From Nevskiaceae bacterium (GTDB lineage Bacteria; Pseudomonadota; Gammaproteobacteria; Nevskiales; Nevskiaceae): DNA of 33,942 nt. The position numbers and the translations under genes are program-made. The stretch spans positions 1-33,942 of the forward strand of contig SCVA01000056.1 of the NCBI GenBank assembly GCA_004297005.1, read 5' to 3'. The notes beneath the pieces are model-generated. The model was not told where the DNA came from. It was given only the letters and a program-made list of their open reading frames with translations, and made no database searches. Below are positions 1 through 7,392 of this stretch, piece after piece; positions within the stretch are counted from its first letter, which is position 1; each line of letters begins with the position of its first letter.

Positions 1-241
1 AGAGGTCGTACTGCTGCATGAAGGCATCCAGCGGCGACTGCTCGTTCTTCAGCCGCCGCACCCGCTCCACCCAGCCGGCGGCCTGGCGCACCACCAGGTT
101 GCCGTGCTCAGGTGGCAGGGTGGCGAGGCCGAGCAGCTTGTTGACCAGCGCGGTCTCGTCGGCGAGATAGGCGGCGGAGATGGCGCGGCGCGGGGCGTCG
201 CGCTCGGGTGCGGTGCTGGCGTAGACGTAGGAGCTGGTCAT
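1..241 (-). CDS. putA: PutA N-terminus: bifunctional proline dehydrogenase / P5C dehydrogenase (partial)
   Basis: Only the first 80 codons are in the window; the gene continues past the left edge. PutA oxidises proline to glutamate at the membrane in two steps. The visible start (Met-Thr-Ser-Ser-Tyr-Val) is followed by an RRAISAAYLADE segment, a helical stretch with VERVRRLKNEQSPLDAFMQQ, and then YDL. From memory this is the pattern of the N-terminal arm/alpha domain of xanthomonad-type PutA, which lacks the ribbon-helix-helix DNA-binding domain found in Escherichia coli PutA. The start is the ATG at 241. Its upstream DNA is the structured repeat element at 287-706, so the native promoter is either in the 45 bases between them or inside the element. 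The catalytic domains cannot be seen, so the identification rests on the N-terminal pattern alone. Confidence 0.72.
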   Translation of the reverse strand, partial: MTSSYVYASTAPERDAPRRAISAAYLADETALVNKLLGLATLPPEHGNLVVRQAAGWVERVRRLKNEQSPLDAFMQQYDL

Positions 242-286
242 GGCGGTAGCCGGCGTCGCCGGCGGAAAGGCGGAATTGCCGCCAGT

Positions 287-706
287 TTAGGGCCTGTCAC
301 CCATTGGAACCTCGCTGCGGAGGAAGGCGCACTCGGCTTAACGCGGCTGGCCGCAGGCAAGCCGCGCCGAGGCCAAGTGCTTGGGGCAGTGCAAGGAAGC
401 AAGAGTGCGCAATAGCGGGCTTATTGAAACTCTTGCTGACGCGGCAATGCCCCAAAACCGTCCGGCGCTGACACGGTGTTTGCGCAGCAAGGGGTGCGGG
501 AGGCGCCGGAGGGGCTCGCTCCCGCACCCACCTCGCTACGCTCGGGCACCGTGTCGCGAGCCCGCCCCTAGGGGTTGCTGGCCAAAAGCGCGTCATGCCG
601 CCTTGCCCGCCCAGCGAAGGCAACCAGCCTTCGCGTCGGCAGGCGCCTTGCCTGACGCGCTTTTGACCGGCAACGCAGCGACGTTCCAATGGGTGACAGG
701 CCCTAA
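287..706. mobile_element. 420-bp MITE-like element with 24-bp perfect terminal inverted repeats and nested hairpins
   Basis: The ends 287-310 and 683-706 are perfect inverted repeats, reading inward TTAGGGCCTGTCACCCATTG and on. One mismatch further in, TCGCTGCG is again shared. Inside lie further perfect stems. They are 381-388 with 448-455 and 398-406 with 429-437 (one hairpin), 470-478 with 547-555 enclosing 492-502 with 519-529, and 584-595 with 653-664 enclosing 614-621 with 627-634. No convincing protein is encoded. Outside GGGCC the flanking dinucleotide is TA on both sides (288-289 and 704-705), as expected of elements that duplicate a TA target (IS630/Tc1-mariner type). No transposase is present, so the element would be non-autonomous. 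Mobility is inferred; the repeat structure is directly visible. Confidence 0.75.
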
Positions 707-1191
707 GTCGCCGCCTGTGCCGCGAGTGTGGTCAGGGCGTCGCCGCTCACCCGGTAGATGGTCCACTCGCTCTGGGCCTGGGCGCCCAGGCTCTCGTAGA
801 AGCGGATCGCCGGGCTGTTCCAGTCCAGCACGCTCCACTCGAAGCGGCCACAGCCGCGCTCCAGCGCGAGTGCGGCCAAACGCGCCAGCAGCGCCTTGCC
901 GATGCCGAGTTTGCGGGCGCTCGGGCGCACATAGAGGTCTTCGAGATAGAGGCCGGGTTTGGCGAGAAAGGTGGAGTAGTTGTGGAAGTACAGGGCAAAG
1001 CCGACGCCCCGGCCTTGCTGTTCGGCGATCAGGCATTCCGCCCAGGGCCGCGCTCCGAACAGGGATTCCCGCAGGGCTTCCGGCGTGGCCTGGCACTGAT
1101 CCAGCAGTTTCTCGTACTCGGCGAGTTCGCGGATCAGGTCGACGATCAACTGGCAGTCGTCGGGGCGGGCGGGGCGGATCTGGATGGACAT
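703..1191 (-). CDS. GNAT family N-acetyltransferase (SSAT/diamine acetyltransferase-like)
   Basis: A 162-aa single-domain GNAT protein that would transfer acetyl from acetyl-CoA to an amine. It starts MSIQIRPARPDD, the usual beta1 opening. It carries YLEDLYVRPSARKLGIGKAL around residues 85-105 (beta4 and the acetyl-CoA pyrophosphate loop, R/Q-x-x-G-x-G/A type) and ends with a WSVLDWNSPAIRFYESLGA segment typical of the spermidine/thialysine acetyltransferase branch. The ATG at 1191 is chosen because the family alignment begins there; an upstream extension would read through the heptamer repeat. The TAG stop (703-705) lies inside the terminal repeat of the adjacent element. Removing the element and one TA would still give a stop (TAA) at the same codon. 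The substrate is not determinable. The gene is divergent from cutA. Confidence 0.85.
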   Translation of the reverse strand: MSIQIRPARPDDCQLIVDLIRELAEYEKLLDQCQATPEALRESLFGARPWAECLIAEQQGRGVGFALYFHNYSTFLAKPGLYLEDLYVRPSARKLGIGKALLARLAALALERGCGRFEWSVLDWNSPAIRFYESLGAQAQSEWTIYRVSGDALTTLAAQAAT

Positions 1192-1232
1192 GACGGGTCT
1201 CGGTGGCTGCTGCATTGTGCCGCTATGCTTCG

Positions 1233-1285
1233 CCGCAATCCGCAATCCGCAATCCGCAATCCGCAATCCGCAATCCGCAATCCGC
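1233..1285. repeat. Heptanucleotide tandem repeat (CCGCAAT)7 plus partial copy
   Basis: Seven perfect head-to-tail copies of CCGCAAT occupy 1233-1281. They are followed by CCGC, which runs directly into the cutA ATG at 1286. The tract fills the space between the divergent GNAT and cutA genes and replaces any recognisable Shine-Dalgarno sequence for cutA. Because the unit is 7 bp, loss or gain of one copy shifts frame and changes spacing. Confidence 0.95.
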
Positions 1286-1612
1286 ATGTCCGCGATCCTG
1301 GTCCTGATCACTGCTCCCGCCGAGGCCGCGCCGGCCTTGGCACGCGCGCTGGTGGAGGCCAGGCTGGCTGCCTGCGTCAACCTGATGCCGGGCCTGCGCT
1401 CGGTGTACCGCTGGCAGGGCGAGGTCTGCGAAGAGCCTGAGACTCTGCTGATCGCCAAGACCGCTGGCGAGCGCTTCACAGCCCTGCGTGACGAGGTCTT
1501 GCGGCGGCATCCCTACGAACTTCCCGAGATCGTCGCGGTCAAGCTCGACGACGCCCATCCTCCCTACCTGCAATGGCTGCTCTCCCAGGTTTCCGATTCT
1601 CCCTCGCCCTGA
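1286..1612 (+). CDS. cutA: Divalent-cation tolerance protein CutA
   Basis: A 108-aa CutA1-family protein, a small cytosolic trimer linked to copper and divalent metal tolerance. It starts MSAILVLITAPAE. It has the family marks ARLAACVNLMPG (conserved Cys-Val-Asn), SVYRWQGE, E-x-L-L-I-A-K-T and HPYELPEI near the end. The length is normal. The ATG at 1286 is chosen by family length. An in-frame ATG at 1184 would add 34 residues encoded mostly by the heptamer repeat and is unlikely to be native. The 3' end overlaps the next gene by 40 bases, implying cotranscription. No ribosome-binding site precedes the start because the tandem repeat abuts it. Confidence 0.93.
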   Translation: MSAILVLITAPAEAAPALARALVEARLAACVNLMPGLRSVYRWQGEVCEEPETLLIAKTAGERFTALRDEVLRRHPYELPEIVAVKLDDAHPPYLQWLLSQVSDSPSP

Positions 1613-2034
1613 GCGGCGCCCTGCTGCTGGCGCTGCCGGCCTTGGCTGGCGACAGCCTGTTCAAGCCCAAGCCCCGGGCCGATGCGCTGTTGCCGGTCGA
1701 TCAGGCCTTCCAGTTCCAGGGCGCGCGCCGCGAGGGCGGCGCCTTGAAGCTGCAATGGACGGTGGCGCCCGGCTATTACCTGTACCGCCACATGCTGAAA
1801 GTCAGCGTCGACAGTCCCGCCAAACTCAGCCTGGCGCCGCTGCAGTTGCCCAAGGGCGAGGGCAAGCAGGATCCCGAATTCGGTGCCGTCGAGATCTATC
1901 GCGGCCAACTGCTGGCGCACATTCCGCTGGCGGCGGACGTCCCGCTGCCGCGCACCTTGCGCGTGCGCTACCAGGGCTGCGCCGACATTGGCGTCTGCTA
2001 TCCGCCGCAGACCAAGCTGGTCGCGGTTCCTTGA
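1573..2034 (+). CDS. Stand-alone periplasmic DsbD N-terminal (alpha) domain protein
   Basis: A 153-aa exported protein. An N-terminal signal peptide (hydrophobic core about residues 10-22, ALPALA cleavage motif near 25) is followed by one immunoglobulin-like DsbD alpha domain. The two redox cysteines are in GCADIGVCYPPQ near the C-terminus, matching the Cys103/Cys109 pair of E. coli DsbD, which passes electrons to DsbC and related periplasmic partners. E. coli DsbD is far longer, with eight membrane segments and a C-terminal thioredoxin domain. Here translation stops right after the alpha domain. The next gene overlaps by four bases (TTGA) and encodes a thioredoxin-like protein. The electron-conducting membrane part is missing from this locus. 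The protein could be a derived split system or a domain used with a membrane reductase encoded elsewhere. Confidence 0.85.
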   Translation: MAALPGFRFSLALSGALLLALPALAGDSLFKPKPRADALLPVDQAFQFQGARREGGALKLQWTVAPGYYLYRHMLKVSVDSPAKLSLAPLQLPKGEGKQDPEFGAVEIYRGQLLAHIPLAADVPLPRTLRVRYQGCADIGVCYPPQTKLVAVP

Positions 2035-2615
2035 GCGCGGTCCTGTCCCGGCAGGCGCTGGGCGCCCTGTTGATCGCCGTGGTCGCCGCCAGCGGCGGCT
2101 ACTGGGTGGCGCGGCATTTCCAGCCGGCAGAGCCGGTCATTCCCGAAGGGGTGCCGAGGGTGCCAGCCGCCAACGGCGCGCTGGAAGGCCAGCCGGCTCC
2201 GGAGGTCGTGGTCAATGATCTCGATGGCAAGCCGCGCAAGCTGTCCGAATGGCGGGGGCGCTGGCTGCTGGTCAATTTCTGGGCGACCTGGTGCGGGCCC
2301 TGCATGGAGGAGATCCCCCTGCTGATCCGTGCTCAGTCCGAGCAGGGCGCGCGCGGTCTGCAGGTGCTGGGCGTGGCGATGGACGAGTCCGACGCGGTCC
2401 GCAAGGCGGTCAGCGAGATGGGGTTCAACTATCCGACCCTGGTCGGCGACGAGGCGGTGCTGACCGCCATGGAGAGCCTGGGAAACAGCCTGGGAGCGAT
2501 TCCCTACACGGTGCTGATTGGCCCTGACGGGGTGATCCGGTACCTGGAAATGGGTGGAATCGACGCCACCAAACTGCAAACGCTGCTGAACCGCTTCCTG
2601 CCCGCATCGGGCTGA
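2031..2615 (+). CDS. TlpA/ResA-like membrane-anchored thioredoxin
   Basis: A 194-aa TlpA-like thiol-disulfide reductase facing the periplasm. A single N-terminal membrane segment (about residues 8-24) is followed by a linker and a thioredoxin fold (about 55-190) with the WCGPC active site at Cys88/Cys91 and the cis-proline region GAIPYTVLI. The start is the TTG at 2031, overlapping the preceding stop as TTGA; no ATG lies before the membrane segment. Such proteins reduce cytochrome c maturation or other periplasmic thiols. Translational coupling to the DsbD alpha-domain gene suggests that the two exchange electrons. The partner and the direction of electron flow are inferred. Confidence 0.87.
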   Translation: MSAVLSRQALGALLIAVVAASGGYWVARHFQPAEPVIPEGVPRVPAANGALEGQPAPEVVVNDLDGKPRKLSEWRGRWLLVNFWATWCGPCMEEIPLLIRAQSEQGARGLQVLGVAMDESDAVRKAVSEMGFNYPTLVGDEAVLTAMESLGNSLGAIPYTVLIGPDGVIRYLEMGGIDATKLQTLLNRFLPASG

Positions 2616-2734
2616 TGGCCGGTTCACAAAGTGGTCATCAAAATCCGCTAAGTGGCGCCCATCTCCGTTGATTTGCTTCCCGACTCGCCCTTGGGGCAGA
2701 CTCAGGCCATCTTCGTGAACCGCGTCACGCTGCC

Positions 2735-3181
2735 TTGAGCCACCTGCTGCTGGTCAACGGTCCCAATCTCAACCTGCTCGGCAACCGAGAGCCGGGGATT
2801 TACGGCCACCAGAGCCTCGCCGCCATTGAGGCGGCGCTGACCGGCGAGGCGGTGATCCTTGGTCACCGCTTGACCTGCTTCCAGTCCAACCACGAAGGCG
2901 CCCTGGTGGACCGCATCCAGCAGGCGGCGGTCGAGGCAGTGGACGCCATCATCATCAACCCGGGTGCCTACACCCACACCAGCATCGCCCTGCGCGATGC
3001 CCTGGTGGCGGTGAATCTGCCGTTCGTGGAAGTGCACCTGTCCAACGTCTACGCCCGCGAGCCTTTCCGCCAGCATTCCTACCTGTCGGACAAGGCAACG
3101 GGCGTGATCGTCGGTTTTGGTCCGGCCGGCTACCGGCTGGCCCTGCAGGCGCTGCACGAGCGGCTGCGCCCGGCACTCTGA
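2735..3181 (+). CDS. aroQ: 3-dehydroquinate dehydratase, type II
   Basis: A 148-aa type II dehydroquinase that converts 3-dehydroquinate to 3-dehydroshikimate in the shikimate pathway (cytosolic dodecamer). Signature segments are [20 protein letters not shown] (catalytic Tyr in the lid loop), [25 protein letters not shown] and VEVHLSN. The length is typical. The start is the TTG at 2735; the family begins directly with the hydrophobic strand before NGPN, and no upstream ATG fits. It stands 119 bases after the thioredoxin gene, so it may have its own promoter, although I see no strong one. It leads into accB/accC in the order common in gammaproteobacteria. Confidence 0.96.
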   Translation: MSHLLLVNGPNLNLLGNREPGIYGHQSLAAIEAALTGEAVILGHRLTCFQSNHEGALVDRIQQAAVEAVDAIIINPGAYTHTSIALRDALVAVNLPFVEVHLSNVYAREPFRQHSYLSDKATGVIVGFGPAGYRLALQALHERLRPAL

Positions 3182-3252
3182 AACCCATTCTTCCTTTCTC
3201 ATCCCGGTCAACGGCAACGCACCGCTGATCCTCCCTTGGAGCCTCCCCCGTC

Positions 3253-3735
3253 ATGGACCTGCGCAAGATCAAGACGCTTATCGACCTGGTAGAAGAGTCC
3301 GGCATCGCCGAGTTGGAAGTGAAGGAGGGCGAGGAAAGCGTGCGCATCAGCCGCTATCCCACTGGCGGCCTCGCCCAGCAGGTGATGCTGCCGCCGGCGG
3401 CCTATGGGCAGTACCCGCAGCCGCCGGCTCCCGCCGCGGTCGCCGCGCCGGCCGCCGCCCCCGCGGCACCGGCGCCCGTCGCGCCGGCCAGCAACCAGCA
3501 CATCGTGAAGTCGCCGATGGTGGGCACCTTCTACCGTTCGCCCTCGCCGGGCGCGAAATCGTTCGTGGAAGTGGGCCAGACGGTGAAGGCCGGGCAGGTT
3601 CTTTGCATCATCGAAGCCATGAAGATGCTCAACCAGATCGAGGCCGACAAGAACGGCGTGATTGCCGCCGTGCTCGCCGAAAACGAGAAGCCGGTGGAGT
3701 TCGATCAGCCGCTGTTCGCCATCGATCCCGCCTAA
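3253..3735 (+). CDS. accB: Biotin carboxyl carrier protein of acetyl-CoA carboxylase
   Basis: A 160-aa BCCP, the biotin-carrying subunit in the first step of fatty acid synthesis. Residues 1-40 form the AccC-binding N-terminus ([18 protein letters not shown]). Residues about 50-80 are a Pro/Ala-rich flexible linker. The C-terminal biotinyl domain (about 83-158) carries the EAMKM motif with the biotinylated lysine at residue 124. GGAG lies 11 bases before the ATG. The gene ends 15 bases before accC, with which it forms the usual accBC operon. The carboxyltransferase subunits AccA and AccD are not in this window. Confidence 0.97.
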   Translation: MDLRKIKTLIDLVEESGIAELEVKEGEESVRISRYPTGGLAQQVMLPPAAYGQYPQPPAPAAVAAPAAAPAAPAPVAPASNQHIVKSPMVGTFYRSPSPGAKSFVEVGQTVKAGQVLCIIEAMKMLNQIEADKNGVIAAVLAENEKPVEFDQPLFAIDPA

Positions 3736-3750
3736 GGGGCGCCACGCGCC

Positions 3751-5100
3751 ATGTTCAACAAGATCCTGATCGCCAACCGCGGCGAAATCGCCTTGCGCAT
3801 CCAACGTGCCTGTCGCGAGATGGGCATCAAGACGGTGGCGGTGTATTCCACGGCAGACCGCGACCTCAAGCATGTGCTGCTGGCCGATGAGTCGGTGTGT
3901 ATCGGCCCGGCGGCGGCCTCCGGGAGTTACCTCAACATGGCGGCGATCATCTCCGCCGCCGAGGTCACCCAGGCCGACGCCATCCATCCCGGTTACGGCT
4001 TTCTCTCGGAGAACGCCGACTTCGCCGAGAGTGTCGAGAAGTCGGGCTTCGTGTTCATCGGCCCGCGTTCAGAAACCATCCGCCTGATGGGCGGCAAGAC
4101 CAGCGCCAAGGCCGAGATGATCGCCGCCGGCGTGCCCTGCGTGCCCGGCTCCGAGGGCGTGCTGCCCGACGACGAGGCGAAGTGCCGCGAAATCGCCCAG
4201 AAAGTCGGCTACCCGGTGCTGATCAAGGCCGCCGCCGGTGGTGGTGGTCGTGGCATGCACGTGGTGCGCGAGGAGGGCGAGCTGATCAACAAGATCCAGC
4301 TCGCCCGTACCGAGGCGCTCAATGCCTTCAAGGACGGTTCGGTATTCCTGGAGAAATTCCTCGAAGAGCCGCGCCACATCGAGATCCAGGTGCTGGCCGA
4401 TGGCCACGGCAACTGCGTGCACCTGGGCGAGCGCGACTGCTCGATGCAGCGCCGCAACCAGAAGGTGATCGAGGAAAGCCCGGCGCCCGGCATCACCGCC
4501 GCCCAGCGCGCCGAGATCGGCGCACTTTGTGTCGAGGCCTGCAAGCGCATCGGTTATCGCGGCGCCGGCACCATGGAGTTCCTGTACGCCAAGGGTCGCT
4601 TCTACTTCATCGAGATGAACACCCGCATCCAGGTCGAGCATCCGGTGACCGAACTGGTGACCGGCATCGACCTGATCCAGGCGCAGATCCGAGTCGCCCA
4701 GGGCGAAACGCTGTGGATCGACCAGAGTCAGGTGGTGCCGCGCGGACACGCCATCGAGTGCCGCATCAACGCCGAGAACCCCAAGACCTTCGTGCCCTCG
4801 CCGGGTGAGATCAAGCGTTACCACGTGCCCGGCGGTCCTGGCGTGCGCATCGACTCGCACTGCTACGCCGGCTACAAGGTGCCGCCCAATTACGACTCGA
4901 TGATCGGCAAGCTCATCACCTATGGTGTCACCCGCGAGTCGGCGATGGCGCGCATGCGCATCGCGCTCTCGGAGATGGCGATCGACGGCATCCAGACCAA
5001 CATCCCGCTGCAGCGGCGCATTCTCGACGACGCCACCTTCGTCGCCGGCGAGCACCACATCCATTACCTCGGGCAGATGCTGGAGCGCGGCGAGGGTTGA
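3751..5100 (+). CDS. accC: Biotin carboxylase subunit of acetyl-CoA carboxylase
   Basis: A 449-aa biotin carboxylase that uses ATP and bicarbonate to carboxylate the biotin on AccB. The domain order is the N-terminal Rossmann-like domain ([17 protein letters not shown]), the ATP-grasp domain with the glycine-rich [10 protein letters not shown] loop (about 160-170) and [14 protein letters not shown] (catalytic Glu/Arg segment, about 285-300), and the C-terminal domain. Length and motifs are canonical. It is directly downstream of accB, in the same operon. Confidence 0.97.
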   Translation: MFNKILIANRGEIALRIQRACREMGIKTVAVYSTADRDLKHVLLADESVCIGPAAASGSYLNMAAIISAAEVTQADAIHPGYGFLSENADFAESVEKSGFVFIGPRSETIRLMGGKTSAKAEMIAAGVPCVPGSEGVLPDDEAKCREIAQKVGYPVLIKAAAGGGGRGMHVVREEGELINKIQLARTEALNAFKDGSVFLEKFLEEPRHIEIQVLADGHGNCVHLGERDCSMQRRNQKVIEESPAPGITAAQRAEIGALCVEACKRIGYRGAGTMEFLYAKGRFYFIEMNTRIQVEHPVTELVTGIDLIQAQIRVAQGETLWIDQSQVVPRGHAIECRINAENPKTFVPSPGEIKRYHVPGGPGVRIDSHCYAGYKVPPNYDSMIGKLITYGVTRESAMARMRIALSEMAIDGIQTNIPLQRRILDDATFVAGEHHIHYLGQMLERGEG

Positions 5101-5196
5101 GCGGCGGCCTGGCGCCGACGGACGGCGTCAGGCGGAATCAAGGCAGGGCAGGGCCGGGCCGATGTAAAGGGGGACAACCCGCCGCCCGGTTCCGCC

Positions 5197-6027
5197 ATGC
5201 TCGCCACGCCCGCCAACCTGATGTCCCGCGTTCACACCCTGCCGGCGGTACCGAAGGTGGTGCAGGAACTGATCGCTACCTTCGACCAGACGCAGATCGA
5301 CCTGACGCGCATCGCCCGGCTGGTGAATACCGACCCGGTGATCGCCGCCAAGGTTCTGCGCCTCGCCAATTCCGCCTACTACCGGCGCAGTCGCACCGTC
5401 ACCAGCGTCAACGACGCCATTGTCTTCATGGGGCTGGATGCCTTGCGCATGCTGGTGGTCGGCGCCGGCTTCGCCGCCAGCGTCAAGGTGCCGGCGTCGC
5501 TGGGGCGCGACTTGTTTTGGCGCTACTGTCTGCACACGGCGGTCAGCGCCCGCTACTTCGCCGGCCAGTGTGGCGAGGACGCGCAGGCGGCGTTCACTGC
5601 TGGCCTGCTGCATGCCATCGGCGAGCCGCTCATGGTCATGGCGATGGAGGAGGAACTCCGCGAGGTGGAGCGCCAGACCCGCTTCTTCGATCGCGAACGC
5701 GCGGTCTGCGAGCGTGCCCAGGTGGGCTTCGCCTATTCCGATCTCGGCGCCGAACTGGCCGAGAGCTGGCGCTTCCCGCCCGGCATGGTCGACGCCATCC
5801 GCCATGCGCCGGAGCCGCTCTATGCAGAGGACTTCTCGCGACCGGCGGCCTGCGTCTACCTGGGCAGCCATTTCGCCGCCGGCTATGAGCGCCATGACGC
5901 TGTCGACATCAGCCTGATGACCCTGGATGTCCGCGTGCTCGACCTGCTCGGCTTGGAACTATCGGTGGCCGAGAAGATGCCGCCGGTCGACAAGCTCGCC
6001 AGCGGACTGGAGGAATTGGTGGCCTGA
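5197..6027 (+). CDS. HDOD domain protein
   Basis: A 276-aa protein made almost entirely of one HDOD domain (about residues 10-210), recognisable from LPAVPKVVQELIATFD, ARLVNTDPVIAAKVLRLANSAYYRR and the LLHAIGEPLM segment. HDOD proteins lack a full HD metal site and act as non-catalytic signalling modules in motility, chemotaxis or stress circuits of gammaproteobacteria. The substrate or partner is unknown. The start at 5197 is supported by length. A purine-rich AAAGGGGG lies about 25 bases upstream, too far to be an ideal ribosome-binding site; an alternative ATG is at 5221. The gene sits between accC and prmA and is probably in the same transcription direction by accident of order. Confidence 0.85.
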   Translation: MLATPANLMSRVHTLPAVPKVVQELIATFDQTQIDLTRIARLVNTDPVIAAKVLRLANSAYYRRSRTVTSVNDAIVFMGLDALRMLVVGAGFAASVKVPASLGRDLFWRYCLHTAVSARYFAGQCGEDAQAAFTAGLLHAIGEPLMVMAMEEELREVERQTRFFDRERAVCERAQVGFAYSDLGAELAESWRFPPGMVDAIRHAPEPLYAEDFSRPAACVYLGSHFAAGYERHDAVDISLMTLDVRVLDLLGLELSVAEKMPPVDKLASGLEELVA

Positions 6028-6088
6028 ACCAAGCCACGGCGACGGCGGCGCGCTACCCTAGGCGCCCCGTCGATTCCGCTGAACTCCC

Positions 6089-6967
6089 ATGGCCTGGCTG
6101 CAGTTGCGCGTATTTACCCGCACCCCCGATTTCGCCGAGGAGTTGCTGAGTGCCCATGAGGCCGCGGCGGTGAGTTTCATCGACGCCGCCGACAGTCCGA
6201 TCCTGGAGCCCATGCCGGGCGAGACGCCGTTCTGGCCGGACACCATCACCCAGGCCTACTTCAAGGAAGACCACGACCTCGCACCGGTGCTCGCGGCGCT
6301 GCGCGAGGCTCTGCCGGAAGCCGAGGCCTTGCGCACCGAGACGCTGCTGATCGAGGACCGCGACTGGGTGCGGGTCTGGCTGGAGCATTGGCCGGTACAG
6401 CGCATCGCCGAGAAATTCTGGGTGGTGCCGCGCGCCAAGCGCCATGAGGTCACCGAGGCCGATGCCACCGTGCTGCTGCTCGATCCGGGCCTCGCCTTCG
6501 GCACCGGCACCCATCCCTCGACCTACCTCTGCCTGGAATGGCTGGCGCAGACCGATCTCAAGGGCCGTACCGTGCTCGACTTCGGCTGCGGCAGCGGCAT
6601 TCTCGCCATCGCCGCGCTGCTGCTCGGCGCCGAGCGGGCGGTGTGCGTGGATATCGACCCGCAGGCCTTGACCGCCACCCGTGACAACGCCGAGGTGAAT
6701 GGCGTCGCGGATCGGGTGACCACCTTGCTGGCCGAGGACTTCCAACCCGCCCCGCACGGGGTACTGGTGGCCAACATCCTGGCCAATCCGCTGATCCAAC
6801 TGGCGCCGCTGCTGGCTGCTTGCGCAGAGCCGGGCGCGCCGTTCGCGCTGGCCGGTCTGCTGGAGCGCCAAGCCGAGGAAGTACGGGCGGCCTACGCGCC
6901 CTGGTTCGTGTTCGCGCCGGACGGCCAGCGCGAAGGCTGGAACCGCATCAACGGCTGGCGACAATAA
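6089..6967 (+). CDS. prmA: Ribosomal protein L11 methyltransferase
   Basis: A 292-aa SAM-dependent methyltransferase that trimethylates ribosomal protein L11. The N-terminal substrate-recognition domain (MAWLQLRVFTRTPDFAEEL) is followed by the DPGLAFGTGTHPST segment specific to PrmA, the SAM-binding VLDFGCGSGILAIAA (motif I, about residue 160), VDIDPQAL (motif II) and LVANILANPL, the NxL-type catalytic-region motif of PrmA. The length matches E. coli PrmA. In enterobacteria prmA heads the prmA-dusB-fis operon; here fis follows without dusB. Confidence 0.96.
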   Translation: MAWLQLRVFTRTPDFAEELLSAHEAAAVSFIDAADSPILEPMPGETPFWPDTITQAYFKEDHDLAPVLAALREALPEAEALRTETLLIEDRDWVRVWLEHWPVQRIAEKFWVVPRAKRHEVTEADATVLLLDPGLAFGTGTHPSTYLCLEWLAQTDLKGRTVLDFGCGSGILAIAALLLGAERAVCVDIDPQALTATRDNAEVNGVADRVTTLLAEDFQPAPHGVLVANILANPLIQLAPLLAACAEPGAPFALAGLLERQAEEVRAAYAPWFVFAPDGQREGWNRINGWRQ

Positions 6968-7000
6968 GGCTGTCACAAAAATCCGGCGTACTGAACGCTT

Positions 7001-7027
7001 TTTAACCGCCGGTCTTGGGGGTATCAT
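7001..7027 (+). promoter_or_regulatory. Possible sigma70 promoter before fis
   Basis: TATCAT at 7022-7027 resembles a -10 box, and the T-rich CTTTTTAAC stretch around 6998-7006 could serve as a poor -35. The position, about 50 bases before the fis start and after the prmA stop, fits a promoter for fis-purH. This is a weak call by eye. Confidence 0.3.
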
Positions 7028-7074
7028 TGCCGCCCTTTTCGCTGCGCACGGACGCCCAAGCGTTCGTATGACCC

Positions 7075-7392
7075 ATGTCGTTCAAGCCCTACGAGCGTGA
7101 TACCAAGCCGCTCAGCCATGCCGTCTCCGACAGCCTCAACGATTACTTCCGGGCGCTGAACGGCCACGCGCCGGAAAACCTTTATGACGTGATCCTGGCG
7201 CAGGTCGAGCCGCCGCTGCTGCGCGCCACTCTGGCGTATTGCCGTGGCAATCAGTCGAAGGCCGCCGACATGCTGGGCCTGAACCGCGCGACCCTGCGCA
7301 AGAAGCTGGGTCAGTACAAGATCAGCGCCAAGGCCACTGCCGGCGCGCTGGCCGCCGCTCGGGGCGAAGGCCTGTCCGAGCGTCGCCTGTGA
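7075..7392 (+). CDS. fis: DNA-binding protein Fis
   Basis: A 105-aa Fis-family nucleoid protein. The N-terminal beta/dimerisation part is followed by the C-terminal helix-turn-helix (about residues 50-85) with [19 protein letters not shown], nearly the canonical Fis recognition segment. Fis bends DNA, activates stable-RNA promoters and assists site-specific recombination. It is a few residues longer than E. coli Fis, with a basic tail ending SERRL. The stop codon overlaps the purH start as GTGA, so fis and purH are translationally coupled, which is an unusual partnership for a global regulator. Confidence 0.92.
   Translation: MSFKPYERDTKPLSHAVSDSLNDYFRALNGHAPENLYDVILAQVEPPLLRATLAYCRGNQSKAADMLGLNRATLRKKLGQYKISAKATAGALAAARGEGLSERRL

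Noticed and set aside
1184..1285. N-terminal extension of CutA through the heptamer repeat
   Set aside because: It would add 34 residues, mostly encoded by the tandem repeat and absent from the family. It is kept only as a slippage possibility in the findings, not as the native start.
4069..5064. Long minus-strand open frame of about 330 codons
   Set aside because: It is fully antisense to accC. The composition (His, Leu, Ala, Gly) is that of a shadow of a GC-rich gene, and no motif is visible.
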